A stretch of DNA of 64,000 bases, taken from assembly GCA_011317545.1 (NCBI GenBank), contig WUJK01000008.1, forward strand, positions 1,674,001 to 1,738,000, given 5' to 3'. The DNA is from Coniella vitis (taxonomy: Eukaryota > Ascomycota > Sordariomycetes > Diaporthales > Schizoparmaceae). Shown one piece after another: positions 45,999 to 57,907 of this stretch (positions are counted from its first letter, which is position 1; every line of letters starts with the position of its first letter). The notes beneath the pieces were generated by a model. It ran no database searches, was not told the DNA's origin, and worked only from the letters and a program-made list of their open reading frames with translations. A program made the position numbers and the translations under genes.

Positions 45999-48074
45999 AT
46001 GTCGGACTATTCAGCTTCTGCAGTGAATGGCGTCGACGACGAAGACGTGGCACTTCGCCGAGCCATTGCAATGAGCTTGGGCCAGGACTTTCCTGACGAG
46101 AAAGCTGCAGGCGTCCCGCGTGTAGAGCGCACAGATGATTCCCTCACAATTGCTGTACCTGGTCCAAAGGTTGAGGTTCCACAGGCCCAGTCCCCTATGA
46201 CCTTACTCGGTCTCGACCGCAAAAAAATGGAGGAGGATCGCCTCGAGAGGTTGAAGAAGCGAAAAGCCGACATCTTTTCAGACTCAACCGGCGTGTTCAA
46301 ACCAACCGCGGGCGAGCCGCCTGCTCAGCGTCCCAGACTGACGAGCCAGCAGTCAGCAGAACATGCTCAGTCTTCTGCGAAGCCCACACAACCCAATGGT
46401 ATTCTGGCTGCAAACAAACGCAGCTCATTGACTCAACCCGACTCTACGCCTCTTGCATACCGCAAAGGAGCAGTGCTGAAAACTTGGGCCCAGGGCGTTT
46501 CCCGTGACGGTGATATAAAGATTGAAGAAGTTTTCCAAAAGGACGAGTTGCAGCTCGCCGTGCTTAGTTCATTCCAGTGGGATGAGGACTGGCTCATGAG
46601 CAAGATGAATTTGAAGAGGACAAAGGTTGTGTTGATTGCTTACGCAAAAGATGAAGAGCAGGTTCGTTGAGGAGTCCTCACCCTCTCTCCACTAATGGCT
46701 GCCAGAGTCACTGGTCTCACGCAGGATGCCTTTCGCTTGGACATGGCTAATTCGAGAAAAGAGGAACACGATGCGCAACAATACCCCTTCCGATGTCATT
46801 CGATTCGTCTTTCCTCCCATGGGAGGCCCTTTTGGTTGCATGCACTCTAAGCTCCAGCTGCTCAAATACCCAAGGTCATTGCGCATCGTTGTCCCAACGG
46901 GGAATCTTGTCCCGTATGACTGGGGAGAAGGAGGAGTGATAGAAAATGTAATGTCACTGGTGCAGTGCTTGTGAGCTACATTTACGCTACTGACGCTCCT
47001 GTCTCCAGATGATGTTCCTGATTGATCTGCCTCGACTCGAGGATTCTGGCGGTCGACAGAAGAACCCCCTGACACCGTTCGGTGAAGATCTCAGCTATTT
47101 CTTGCGCGCTCAGGGCGTAGAGGAGAATATGGTACAGAGCCTGTTGCATTACGACTTCTCTGAGACTGTGCGGTTCAGATTTGTCCATACAATCGCAGGC
47201 TCCCATACCGACTCTAATGCGTGGCAACGAACCGGATATTGTGGCCTTGGTCGCAGCGTTGCATCTCTTGGTTTCGCCAGCACCGATGCTATTGAGTTGG
47301 ATTACATATGCTCGTCAATAGGCTCTATCAATCGCGACCTGCTCAATGCCTTGTACAATGCCTGTCAAGGTGATGACGGTCTGAAAGAATACGACGTCCG
47401 ACTTAGCAAGTCAAAGAAGGGCAAGACACACGTGTCCAGTGCGGTTTCCGTGGATACAGCAAAGTTCCGCGTTTATTTTCCCAGTCGTCAAACTGTGGCC
47501 CAAAGCCGAGGGGGACCGAACGTAGGTCAACCTGAATTGTGCTGAGATACTCACTTTGCTTTGAACAAACACTGACTATATGCGTTCAGTCTGCCGGCAC
47601 AATTTGCTTTCAGGCAAAATGGTGGAACTCGCCTGGATTCCCACGCGAGATCCTGCGTGACAGTAAAAATGTTCGATCAGGGCTATTGCTGCACTCTAAA
47701 ATGATTTTGGTGCAGAGAGCCACGACCGGTCTCAATGGCGCACACCACGGGTGGGCTTACGTTGGGAGTCATAATCTGTCTGAGAGTGCTTGGTAGGTAG
47801 CTCGAGAATTCCTCCTTCGGCCATCCAACTGACCCAGAATAGGGGCCGTCTGGTCAAAGACCGGACCACAGGACGACCTAAGTTGACTGCCCGCAATTGG
47901 GAGTGCGGCGTGATCATACCTTCGTCTAACGCAGTCTCCAGGCTCAATGCCGCTGCCAGTAACGCTGCAGACACGATGAACGTATTCAATGGCGCAATTC
48001 CAATACCCATCGAAGTTCCGGGCCAGCCATACGATAGCAGCAGTCAACTGCCATGGTTTAATGGAGAGACCTAG
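45999..48074 (+). CDS. TDP1: Tyrosyl-DNA phosphodiesterase 1, five exons, N-terminal UIM
   Basis: Nuclear repair enzyme that removes topoisomerase I peptides from DNA 3' ends; phospholipase D superfamily. Exons are 45999-46661, 46762-46947, 47009-47521, 47590-47792 and 47843-48074, all phases consistent, giving 598 residues. The two HKD motifs are visible: HSKLQLL (His about 249, Lys 251) and HSKMILV (His about 489, Lys 491), the second followed by YVGSHNLSESAW (about 511-522). PPMGGPFGCMHSK and IDYICSSIGSIN-like segments are typical TDP1 sequence. Near the N-terminus, DEDVALRRAIAMSLGQD (about 14-30) fits a ubiquitin-interacting motif. The acceptor of intron 1 was placed at 46761 (AAAAG) because it gives the family-like EEQRNTMRNN; a stronger CAG at 46723 would add 12 residues. 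Confidence 0.95.
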
Positions 48075-50600
48075 GCGCGTACAAAGATCCCCAGTCACTG
48101 ATCAACAACGACTCACTGCTCATACCCACACCCTTCATCAAACCCTCGAATCTCTGCTACTGTGCGCTTAGGCTGCAGGAGCAATCCGAAGATGAATGGG
48201 TATGTGCATAACCAGTCTGTTACAAAGCTGATTAATCCGATGGTGGAACCACTCAAGATGGCATGGTCGAACACAAGTGTGTTGGGCAGCTATGCAGCGT
48301 TTTTGAAGATCAATTTGCCTCGGCACACTGCATTTTTCATTCGTTCGGTACGGAAGCTTGGATATCCGCACTGTTGGCGATCAGGGTGGCAATATTCGGG
48401 AGGAGGCCATGATAGTGGAGATGTCCTTCCGACGTCGCCGAGTTCAAGCGTCCGATAATATAGGTAGCAAAGCGCGCCAATTGGACCGCCTTTGATTGGT
48501 GTTGCAGCTCCTTGTGCCCACTTGGGTTCTTGAGACACTCACCGATGAAGGAACGTTTGGTAATGTGGTGGGTGAAAGCATCCGTATGTGTCTGGCTACT
48601 TGGGTGGGATCATTATTGTTGACGGAAAGGCAGATTGGCCGGGATCGACACAGAAAAGTTTCCGACCTCCAAGAAGCTCAGTATCTCCGATATTCTCAAT
48701 TCTTATGCACTACTTTGCCCTTGGCGAAAACATATAGCTGATGAAGCCCATTTGTGATGGATGCTAGCCAGATTGCCTGTCGCCGAATCTGACGGGATCG
48801 CTTGGTGGAGCGGTACTTTTGGCAGCCCAAATCAACAGAGACGAGGGATGGGACTACCACATTACCAGAGGCAAAAGCGGCAAACGAGCTCGAACTTGAG
48901 TCCGACACGTCCTCGGCAAGATGAGTAAGATATTATGAAGCTGGAACTTGACTGACCGACCAGCTTGCCCAGCCAACCAAGGACACGCCGCGAAATTTGC
49001 CGACATTTAGCCCACAAAGGAGTTTTCCAAGCGCTGCTAGGTTGTCTTGCGTCGAGCTAACTACTTACCATATAGGTCACATGCTGTCTGCAAGTCCAGC
49101 AGGACTATGGTTGCAGTTTGGTAAGGATGTTCTCAAGAGGCTCAATGGAAAGTGCGGAAGCGGCAAGCCTTGATGGATGTTGGCCAGTAGTCCATCGCCA
49201 ACAAAAGCACACATGATCCTCTCAACCGTACACACGCGTACGCGCGTACGCACTATAGGATACTCTGCTCGAGATCATGCAGCAACTCGCCTCGACCTCA
49301 ACTGCATCTGATCGGCTGATGGTCTTTGGAGTGTTATCTGTGCGAACTTCACTTGCTTCACTGGTGCAATCTGCGGAAAAAGACAAGGAGCAGCCACAGT
49401 CCTATTGGAGCGATCGCCAGTGTCTTGCTGCCCTCGTTTACTATGCTCGTCCTCAGGCTGCTGTTCAGTATGCTGCCTAGACACCTTGAGAAAAATGGAC
49501 TGCAGGTACCTGAGTGTCGTGGCCCAGCCATCGATACGTTGTGCATATTTATAAAGGATCACACGCCAAGTGTGTTATTTCTGGGCAAGATGTTAGACTT
49601 GATTTGTTACGACATGAGCGCCTCCTTTCGAACCCTCTTGCCTATACTGTACAGGCGTGGTGAGGGGGGCTATGGCGCGTTTGCCCCATCTATTCACCCA
49701 CGGTGCTCCCCGGTTTCATGATCGTCACCACTCCTGCAGACTAGACGTGCATTGGTCTTTTCCGGAACGCAACTCTGCCTTCCGGAATTCCTTTTGACGG
49801 GCGTGCCGCAAGAGCTTCAGCAAATTTTATTTCTTCTTCCGCCATACCGAAGAGGGTACTGTTAGCAAAGCAGTGCAGCGTTCCATCCACAAAAGCTTCG
49901 TCTCAGGATACACGCCAGGGACTCGTACTTGATCTTCAGGGCCATTTCTCTTCCCTTCCTTTCTTTCGCTCAAGGGTGTATCAGCTGATGTTTGCGCCAA
50001 GATACCGCCCATACTTGCCGCTGTACCATCTACCGGTGTCAATGGCGCCTTTCATTTTACTTTTGCTTCTTCTGTGTTAAACGAGGCGTCACCGCCAGCC
50101 AGCCAACGCACAAACATGCTGCCTAAGAAAGATTGGCGAGAGCTTATTGCGCCTCAAGCCTTGATGGCGACACTTTGCGCGTGGATGCCACACCCACGGA
50201 GTGCTTGGGTGTATTTGCAATCAGAAGTTATATATGGCTTGTGGACCTGGTAGGAGAACCTCTGCTGATGAATCAGCAGGCCGAAGAGATCTTTGAACAG
50301 GTATTCAAACAGGATTATGAAAGAAGAGAGGCAAGGGGAAAAAAAAACAGAATTCAGGGTCTGCATATGCAGGTTGGCAGGTTGGAAGTTATGTCTTAAG
50401 TACTAGCTCATGTGCTGGTGCTTATTTTTGTCCCTAGGTTCACAAGAGGGGGTTTTTTGGGCTGCCTGCGGCTTCTCCCCGGGAAACGCACTAGTATCCT
50501 TATTTTTTTCTTCCCTTGGATGGGGGGGGGGGTCCCCTATAATGGTAAACTCAAAACTTGCTGTACGTGTGCCTAGCCCAGACTGAGCTGCGACTTTTCA
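48075..50600. other. Downstream of TDP1: unassigned, weak coding-like pieces
   Basis: I cannot build a gene here. Coding-like scraps exist on both strands: a minus-strand stretch with PKWAQGAATPIKGGPIGALC (48290-48538), a hydrophobic minus-strand piece near 48170-48280, and a plus-strand tail ending LEAKAANELELESDTSS-like near 48900. None connects in phase. It could be a decayed gene. It also holds a perfect 16-base palindrome at 49236. Confidence 0.35.
49236..49251. repeat. Perfect 16-bp palindrome GCGTACGCGCGTACGC
   Basis: Self-complementary over 16 bases, CpG-rich and unrelated in sequence to the TACATAGTA family. Confidence 0.95.
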
Positions 50601-51589
50601 GTATACTATGTACATAGCATACCCGTCTACGAGTAACCATGCAACAAGAGTACCCATATGCGTAAGTCTCTCAATAAGACGGCACAAAAGAAGAGATCAG
50701 GTAAGTAGCAGTGGATGGGATCCACCCAGATGTTGACGTTTGCTTTGCGAGATGACGTGCCCACACACACAAACCGCGCCTCGGCAACACTATACGGATC
50801 AAGGCCAAGCAAGCGGGGAAAATAACCCCCTCTGGAAGATGGGAGTTCTCCCTCTTCTTGTTGGGCGAGAAGGAAGGGGAGGGGGGACGGGCTCGGAGAT
50901 TCATACAAGACCGGACCCGGAGACCCAACTGACCAGGCCAGGGGGCGGAGGAGGGGGATGAAGACGAGGACGAGGATGATGAGGAGGGATAACGCGGGCT
51001 TGCTCCACACAAAAGGACATCTATGCTGTATGTATCGCCGTGCATTACGGAGCATAGTACACGTATTCGACACATGCCGAGCCATACCTACAGTCTGAAC
51101 AAACGAATTCTTTATCGACTTTCAGCTGATCCGAATCGACATCTCATACTACCATACTCCACGGAAGCCCAGGGTGCTTGTCGTTCTTATTCATGTCGTC
51201 CACGTCACATACGATGGATATCCATTTATTCACCTAGCCAGCCAGCTATCCCAAAGGATAATAATGCTCGGGGGCATGCGCGGAAGAAGGCGAAAACAAA
51301 CAGGGATAAACAAACATTCTAGCCCCCCTTTTATCTTGTCCTGACAGTCCGGCTGCTGTCAAAGGTGATGAGGAGCCATGATGCTTCCTAGGGTCAGTGG
51401 GTTGGGAAAGTTGGGTCGATAGGAAGCTACACAACATACTGACTACATGACAATAGGTGACAAGACGTGGAAAGTCACGTGTAAGTGAGATAAGGTTACA
51501 GCATTGAATCACGGCATTCCCTGGCGATCAGCTCGAAATATATCCTCTTGCAGACTCGGCCGGTTCAGGGACACCGGTGCGCGCACGCA

Positions 51590-51605
51590 TGTGTGTGTGT
51601 GTGTG
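51590..51605. repeat. GT dinucleotide repeat
   Basis: Eight GT units after GCGCGCACGCAT. Confidence 0.85.
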
Positions 51606-52424
51606 GGTTATGTGTTGGTGCCCAAAGGGTCTCTCAATTTGCAAATAGTTTCTGTCAATTGGCGCATGGCCCGGAAGAACGAGGAGAGAGAAGGTGATCA
51701 AGAGTTGAATCTGTGGCAGTAGTGTTCCCCCCCCCCCCCCCGCTAGGCTGCGGTGTGTTGAACCCTTGGTTGACATGCAAGGTCAATGGTATTGCACCGA
51801 CGATGAGCTGCAGCACAGGGTCTCATTGCCTGTCTAGCGGTGACGGAGTGGATGCCTATTTGGAGCATTGATTTGGTGATCTTTTTTTCCCTCTTATTTC
51901 TTGTACTTTTTTTTTTTTTGCTCTGTGCCTCTGTGCAATGCTTGCCATCCCCTGGCTATTCAGCCCTGCAAGCCTCTCTGTCATGGCTCCTCCTCCTTGC
52001 AATGTCACCTTGCGCCGCAGCCGAGTCCACATGAACGGCTTGTTCCTGGCGATGCCATGGTTCCTTGGTCTGGCCACCTGGTATGCAAATGGATGATCAT
52101 CCTATCCGGGGGGCGTGTTGCTTTGTGGTGGATATAGCCTTCTCATGTACTTCACGAATACTACCGGAATAAGCGTCACCTGACGGACCTGGACAGGGTA
52201 CAAAGGTCTTTGCTGTCGGTTCGAAGCGTCTTGGTCAAGACCACGCCCAATTGCTCGTTGACGATAAGAGCTTGTGAGCCAGGGCCCCTGTCCCAAGCCC
52301 GCAACACCGCCCTGTTTGCGCCATGTGCCGAATAGACGCAGCCTTGCTGTCCTTTCGTGGACAGCTGGGGATAGGGGGTCCCATGCCCACCTGGGTGGCG
52401 GCTGTCTCTCGGAAAAGGGATAGG

Positions 52425-52475
52425 GAAAAAAAGAAAGAAAAAAAGAAAGAAAGAAAGAAAAAAGAAAAGAAAATA
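52425..52475. repeat. GAAA-type purine microsatellite
   Basis: Imperfect AAAG/GAAA units over about 50 bases. Confidence 0.85.
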
Positions 52476-55400
52476 AGAACTGTGTTGAGCGGGTTTTCAG
52501 GAGATTTGCTCAAAATGACAGTCGTATAACGAAGTCTTGGCAGAATAAATGGAGAAGCATTGTCGCATTGGAGAGAACCGTGGCCAAAGAAGTGCCTGAG
52601 TAGAGTATTCACGGGTATCAGCACATGATGCAAAGATGGTTACCATAAAACCAGTCCAACAATCTGAACACGAGTGAACATGTCCTTTGGGAATGGCGGA
52701 AGAAGCACGTACAATGTACACGATCAAAACAGCCAACATCACGGCTTACTATGTATGCCATGTGCCACAGTACAATAGAATCCCTAAGTCCTAGGCTGGC
52801 TGGAAAGACGCGGGGCTGTGCGGTTCCGCTTGAGGAGGGTTACCAGGGCAGCGTGCGGCTATTCGACTCTTGTGCAGGAACAGGGTAGCAACAAGGATGT
52901 TAGACGCCTGCGCGTAACATGGTCGTCAGCTGGTTTCGCAGCAGTTTTGACTATACCCAAGGGGTTATTATCAGCTGGAGACGGTCTCGCTCCCCATGGG
53001 GCGAAACACATTGTCTGTCCTGGTGCTTTTGTGGCTCCCTGTTCTCGCGAATACAGGGCACTGTACATGGCACGGGCAGTAGAAAAGTCGTGGGAGAGTG
53101 ATTTTCTCCGTCAGGCTTGGGATGCCTGCTTAATTTGGCCTTGCCCTCTCGGGCATCTTCTTGCGAGATCTTCTGGCTGGTGCGTCTGAGCAGACGCACG
53201 CAAAGCATAATCTACTTGGCGTTTTGCTACAAGGGCTTGTGGATGTATGCGTTCTCGCTGCAGTCGACGGGGCCGCCGTCAGCACGAGGGCAGCATCGTG
53301 TTGTTGACGCGACTCGTTGGGCCTTCCAAGGTTGTGTGCAGGCAGTTGACGATGGGTGTGCTATTATGAAGTCGATTTCAAAGGGGGCTCCACAGATATC
53401 TTGGGTGGGGTGGACTTGATGTGCGGCCTTGTCAGAATCTACTATGACAGTGGGCCGCCCGTACTGTGTACATAGCAGCAGTATGGTAAATATGCCAGGA
53501 CCTCCGGATTGTATGTGGTCTACAGAGTACTGTGTACATGGTTCTGCAGGGAACATCGGGGACGCCCGCGGCGGAGGTGCCGGTGGCTCAGTGAACCAGC
53601 GCAACTATAGCGGGTCTTTGGCTGGCCGGGAGGCAGCACGGAGCACTACGGAGGTGCGTACCTTCTTGTTAAAGTAACACCTCTATACTATTTACTATGT
53701 ACTAAGTATTCATTAGAATACGTACACAGTACCTATCAAAGCGCGGGTGCGCGAGGCAGCTGCCGCCCTCTAGGAAGCAATGCATTGCCGGCGGCAGGCA
53801 TAGCCCGAATCTTTCTCGTATACCTGAGTGAGTGAGTGCGCATCCTTGAAGGCGTTTTTTTCTGCTTTTTTTCTTTCTTTTCTCGACTCTATGTTCTTCC
53901 ATCCGACAGGCCTGCAATAGCCTACCTTGCTATGTAATCAGCTCTGCAAATAGATTGTGTGGACAAGTTACTAAGTATATCGTAGTATGTCGTGGGCACA
54001 GCGCATCCTAGAGCATGTAGTGTCACGGACTACAGCGCCCAGGAATGGTTTTCAGTCCAGGGGTTTTCGTACTTGCAATGCGCCTTGCATAAATCGAGAG
54101 CAGACTACCAAGGTAAAGTACACTGAAAATTCATTGAGCATTACTACGTATGATATTCACAATCCATGAGGCAGGAGTCGAATCGTACCGTGCTCAGCGC
54201 TCAGCGCCTGCCACACGTGGGGTTGACTGGGGTCCAATGCTGCAGTTCCCACTTTGCAGCAGCAACCCCACCAAGGCCTTTGAGTGTCCCTGCCTTGCAT
54301 GCCATGCAAATTGCGCCTGGGGCTGGCTAGGCTGGCACAGTACATATCATAGTACATAGATACGTTAGCAGCAGGTTGCTGAGGTCAGCGGCCCCAGCAT
54401 TGTGCCTTCTGTGTGACACCGTTTGCTGCTCAGGCCGTGATGGCAATGTTGAACGATGGCAATCTCCCGATGGGATATGATGAGGCCGCGCATCCCAGGT
54501 CACATGACGACAGGGGGATGTCTGGCGCACCACATCTGACACTGGCTGCTGCATGCCAGCAGCCACCACGCCTGACGCAGTCCGTCTCTTCTGTTAAAGT
54601 AGCCTAGGCTGGAAAGAGCAATTCGCCGGTAAGAATGCCCAGCCCACAGAGTCTTTTCATGGCGCCCTTGCTGTCCATTTTGGGCATTTTCTGGCGTTGT
54701 AGAGCGCGCTCGCTCAGACTGTGCAGAGTATCTAGAAACTGACCAACATGGGCAGACTTTTCTGGTCCCGTCTACCAAACCCACCCCACCCTGCTGCAAA
54801 GACTGCGACGTCGCTAAGCAGGCAAATACCGGTGACCTCCGTTATCGATGGTACACACCCACTGCTTCTGCACTGCTTCTGACTCGGCCGCCCTTTCTTT
54901 TAATGAAGAATTGGCTACCTCTGTGGAGCCTCGAGATTGAAACACCCTGCATCACATGCCCTGCCCAAATGCCACAATACTATTACGACACGGCCGCGGC
55001 TCCCCCAAGGCAGAGCAGAGCGAACCCCTTTGCCCAGACGCCCGCGGGCTCCTCGGCCAGCACTCGCTTGACTTGCTGAAGAGCGAGGGCGCAGCAAGCT
55101 TCAGGAGCCCTACCAACACAGCTCGGAACAGATGCCAGAAACAATGCACCCAGTGGACAAGTTGGCAAGAAGCAACGGCCACAGGGCCTTTCCGTCCTGC
55201 AGACTACGTCCGTGCTCCCGCCCCCGGGGCTCCTCTCTGTCATCTGGCCCGGGCGGAGAGCATGGCCGCCATGTCGCGATCGTATCTACGATACGGTTCC
55301 ATTTTTCCTTTCTTTTTCATATCGCTTGTCCAACAGGAAACGCTCATCTTACGTTGCCATTGATGCAGGTGTAAATTTGACATATGACAGGTACTACACT

Positions 55401-55657
55401 GTCATCGCTTTCTAGATGGATCTTTATGTCTCTTAGAAAGAGCTGCAGCAGCTTGGCTCATAGCCAAGACCTTGCTGGGGTCTATTCCCAATCCAAGACC
55501 AGGCTCCCCTGACTTGTTCCGTACCACGCAGGCATTGTCGATGAGATGAATTGGGCTGTACCAAGAGCTGGAGGGGTGCGGGGGAAGAAAAAGAGGCAGA
55601 GGGAAACGCTTAGCGCATGTACTTGATGCCAGACATGTGCTCACTCAGCAACACAAG

Positions 55658-55721
55658 CACCACCACCACCACCACCACTACACCAGCAGCAGCAGCGGCA
55701 GCAGCAGCAGCAGCAGCAGCA
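55658..55721. repeat. Compound CAC and CAG triplet microsatellite
   Basis: About seven CAC units (55658-55678) then about twelve CAG/CGG units (55684-55721); in frame they read poly-His then poly-Ser/Ala/Gln, but no gene context supports translation. Confidence 0.9.
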
Positions 55722-57136
55722 ATTCTCATAGATGTCGACTCGTCAGTGCTGATACACAGCCCTTACATGGAGGCCTTTTCCTGCCATGCCTTCGGGCTCA
55801 AGAGTTGCAACAGGTAGCTTCGGAGCGCGTTGTGCCTGCAGCATCCAGAGGTACTCGACCTAACCGTCCAGTCCGGTACAATGCTTTGCTTGGCATCTCC
55901 TTGACCGGGCAGTGCGCCCTTTTGCCCAGGACACGGCCTATCTATGGTGTTGAAGCGGACGCTGCTGGGTGCTAGTGGGGGAACTAAGGGTCCTCGAGCT
56001 ACAATAGTAATGTCCTCTTCACAAAGGGTTCGCACAGCTTCGACAGCCACGGCGCGCGGCTCGGGCTGGGTCGCTAGAGACCAAGCCGAGCCGCTGTTTC
56101 GAGTAGTGGCAGGCGAGGTGCGAATACCAAGCGCAAGGCTGGCGCCTCTTTTCCATGGAGGCAAGCGGTACAGTAGGCGCCTCCGCCGCTGCTTCCGGGC
56201 TCTCGGAAACCCGCCCGCGCCGGGGGTCTACGTAGCAGTAGCTTGTGCCTCGGACCACCGGTCGTCGAGGACACGCCCCAGCACTTGTGCGCATCAGATG
56301 TACACGCAGACCTGGGCATAATACTTCCAAGGTTGGCAGTCCTCGAATGCTCCCAGACCCTGCCCTTTTTTTCGCCCCGCCCCCTGAAGAACCGTGGCCC
56401 CGAAGCCTGCTGCCCATTTCTCTCTGCGCTGCTCCGTCATTGGGCCCTGATTCCTTGCTGAACTTATCACGGACGCTACCATGTACTTGTTTACATAGCA
56501 CTACTATGTATAGGAGCACATCCGTGGGCATGTATAGTGCTACGTACTCCGGCAGCCATCGCCATAGTGCGTGGTACAGTACCTGCTCCAGTGCTACATG
56601 GTATGTAGAAGTACACTTGCAGCCCAGCTACGTATCCTGCCATCTAAGTGCGTCTTTTCCGGCTATGCAACCGTCGTACCCCTAACGACCTGGCCCAGGT
56701 CGCAGCTGCCGTGTCCACCCCATCCTAGTGCTACATGCAACCAACACAACCGCCATCACGTAGTCAGCTCTTGTTGCTTCTCGAGCCAGGGAACACCGCC
56801 TGAGAGTCCGGCGACTTCCCCCTCGCAGTCTAGATTGTGTTGGTGCGCGCTGCTCCAAGCCCAGGACAGCTTAGCCTGCTAACAACCAGCAGCTTGCGTG
56901 CGAGTGCATATATAAATGCCTGGCTCAAATGCGCCCCCCCCCCTCTCCACACCTGTCTAGCTATCCGAGGCCGACTTGGACAATTTTTTTAAAGTTCGAC
57001 CATGACTCGAGATACCCTGCGCGGGCCTGGAAAGCGAAGATAACTTCATTCAGAGGTGGATGTAGCACCCCTACCCCGAGGCTGTGCCGCCTTCGTGGTC
57101 CCCATCCCTGTCCGTCCACAAGAGAGCCCCGAGCTC

Positions 57137-57163
57137 AGAGCCCAGAGCCCAGAGCCCAGAGCC
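57137..57163. repeat. 7-bp minisatellite AGCCCAG
   Basis: Almost four tandem copies of a 7-base unit in the WOPR upstream region. Confidence 0.85.
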
Positions 57164-57409
57164 CCGAACTGCCAACCCACGACTCTGGTAGTCCAAATTT
57201 GGGGGTGTACAGTTACGACGTCGATCCGTTGTCGTCCCTTCACGTGTGCCCAGCCCAACGTGCACCCAAACCGACTACCTAACCATTCTTGTTTTGGTTC
57301 TGCCCTGGGCCACGGCCAATCTCAAGCATATTGGGGCATTGAGGGCACAGCCATACTCGAGCCACGCTTCGCTTTCGGCCTCATTTCTGTGCTTGACTCT
57401 TGTCTTGCT

Positions 57410-57483
57410 CACTCTCTCCTGCTCTCTCTATTTTCCTCACCCTCGCTCTCGCGCCCACCCTCCCCCCTCCCAAAATGGAGTAG
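57410..57483 (+). promoter_or_regulatory. Pyrimidine tract and two-codon upstream ORF before the WOPR gene
   Basis: A long CT-rich tract (57410-57470) is followed by AAAATGGAGTAG, an ATG in a good context (AAAATGG) with only one further codon before the stop (57475-57483). CT tracts often sit at fungal transcription starts. If the transcript starts there, this would be a minimal start-stop-like uORF 425 bases ahead of the main ATG. Not verified; an intron may remove it. Confidence 0.35.
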
Positions 57484-57907
57484 AGATACAGTGCCTGTGC
57501 TTAGCTCGCGATTACTTTATTTATCCAGCCCAGGAAGGAACGCTCCCAAAGCCCCACGGTGTTTAATTTTAATTCGACGTCTATCAAGAGGACGAGCGAG
57601 AGGAAGGTGGCAGACCAGAGTCCAGACACCAAAAAAAGGAAAAAAACCAAAAAAACCAAAAACAAGCAAGCAAGGCATACTTGTCACTCGGCAAACCGCT
57701 CAGAAGCTTTTCTTCTCTTATACCTCTCCCCGTCTCCCTCTTGTATGCCTATGAGATCCCTGGCCTCACATCTGCACTTGCACTCTATGCCCTGTGCAGT
57801 CTTATCCGGTCCGCGTCCTTACCCAACACGCACGCTTTCCGGACCGTCGAGCTCCCTTCTACCAGTCCCTCCTCTTCGCCTCTGCTGTTGATCCTTCTCC
57901 AATCATC

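Larger units (their letters stand above)
50601..57907. other. Gene desert 2, upstream of the WOPR gene
   Basis: Together with the previous stretch this makes 9.8 kb between TDP1 and the WOPR start. No ORF is family-like; a 152-codon minus-strand ORF (50627-51085) has one hydrophobic segment made of low-complexity CTC/CATC sequence. Contents: GT repeat (51590-51605), C15 (51727), GAAA repeat (52425-52475), CAC and CAG repeats (55658-55721), several TACATAGTA-type copies, and a 7-bp minisatellite (57137). The last 500 bases are pyrimidine-rich and probably hold the WOPR transcription start. Confidence 0.6.

Noticed and set aside
50627..51085. 152-codon minus-strand ORF with a hydrophobic segment
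   Set aside because: The hydrophobic part is a low-complexity CTC/CATC tract; no signal peptide logic or domain.
56019..56531. 170-codon minus-strand ORF
   Set aside because: Arg/Gly/Ser-rich random-looking sequence overlapping other equally long frames.
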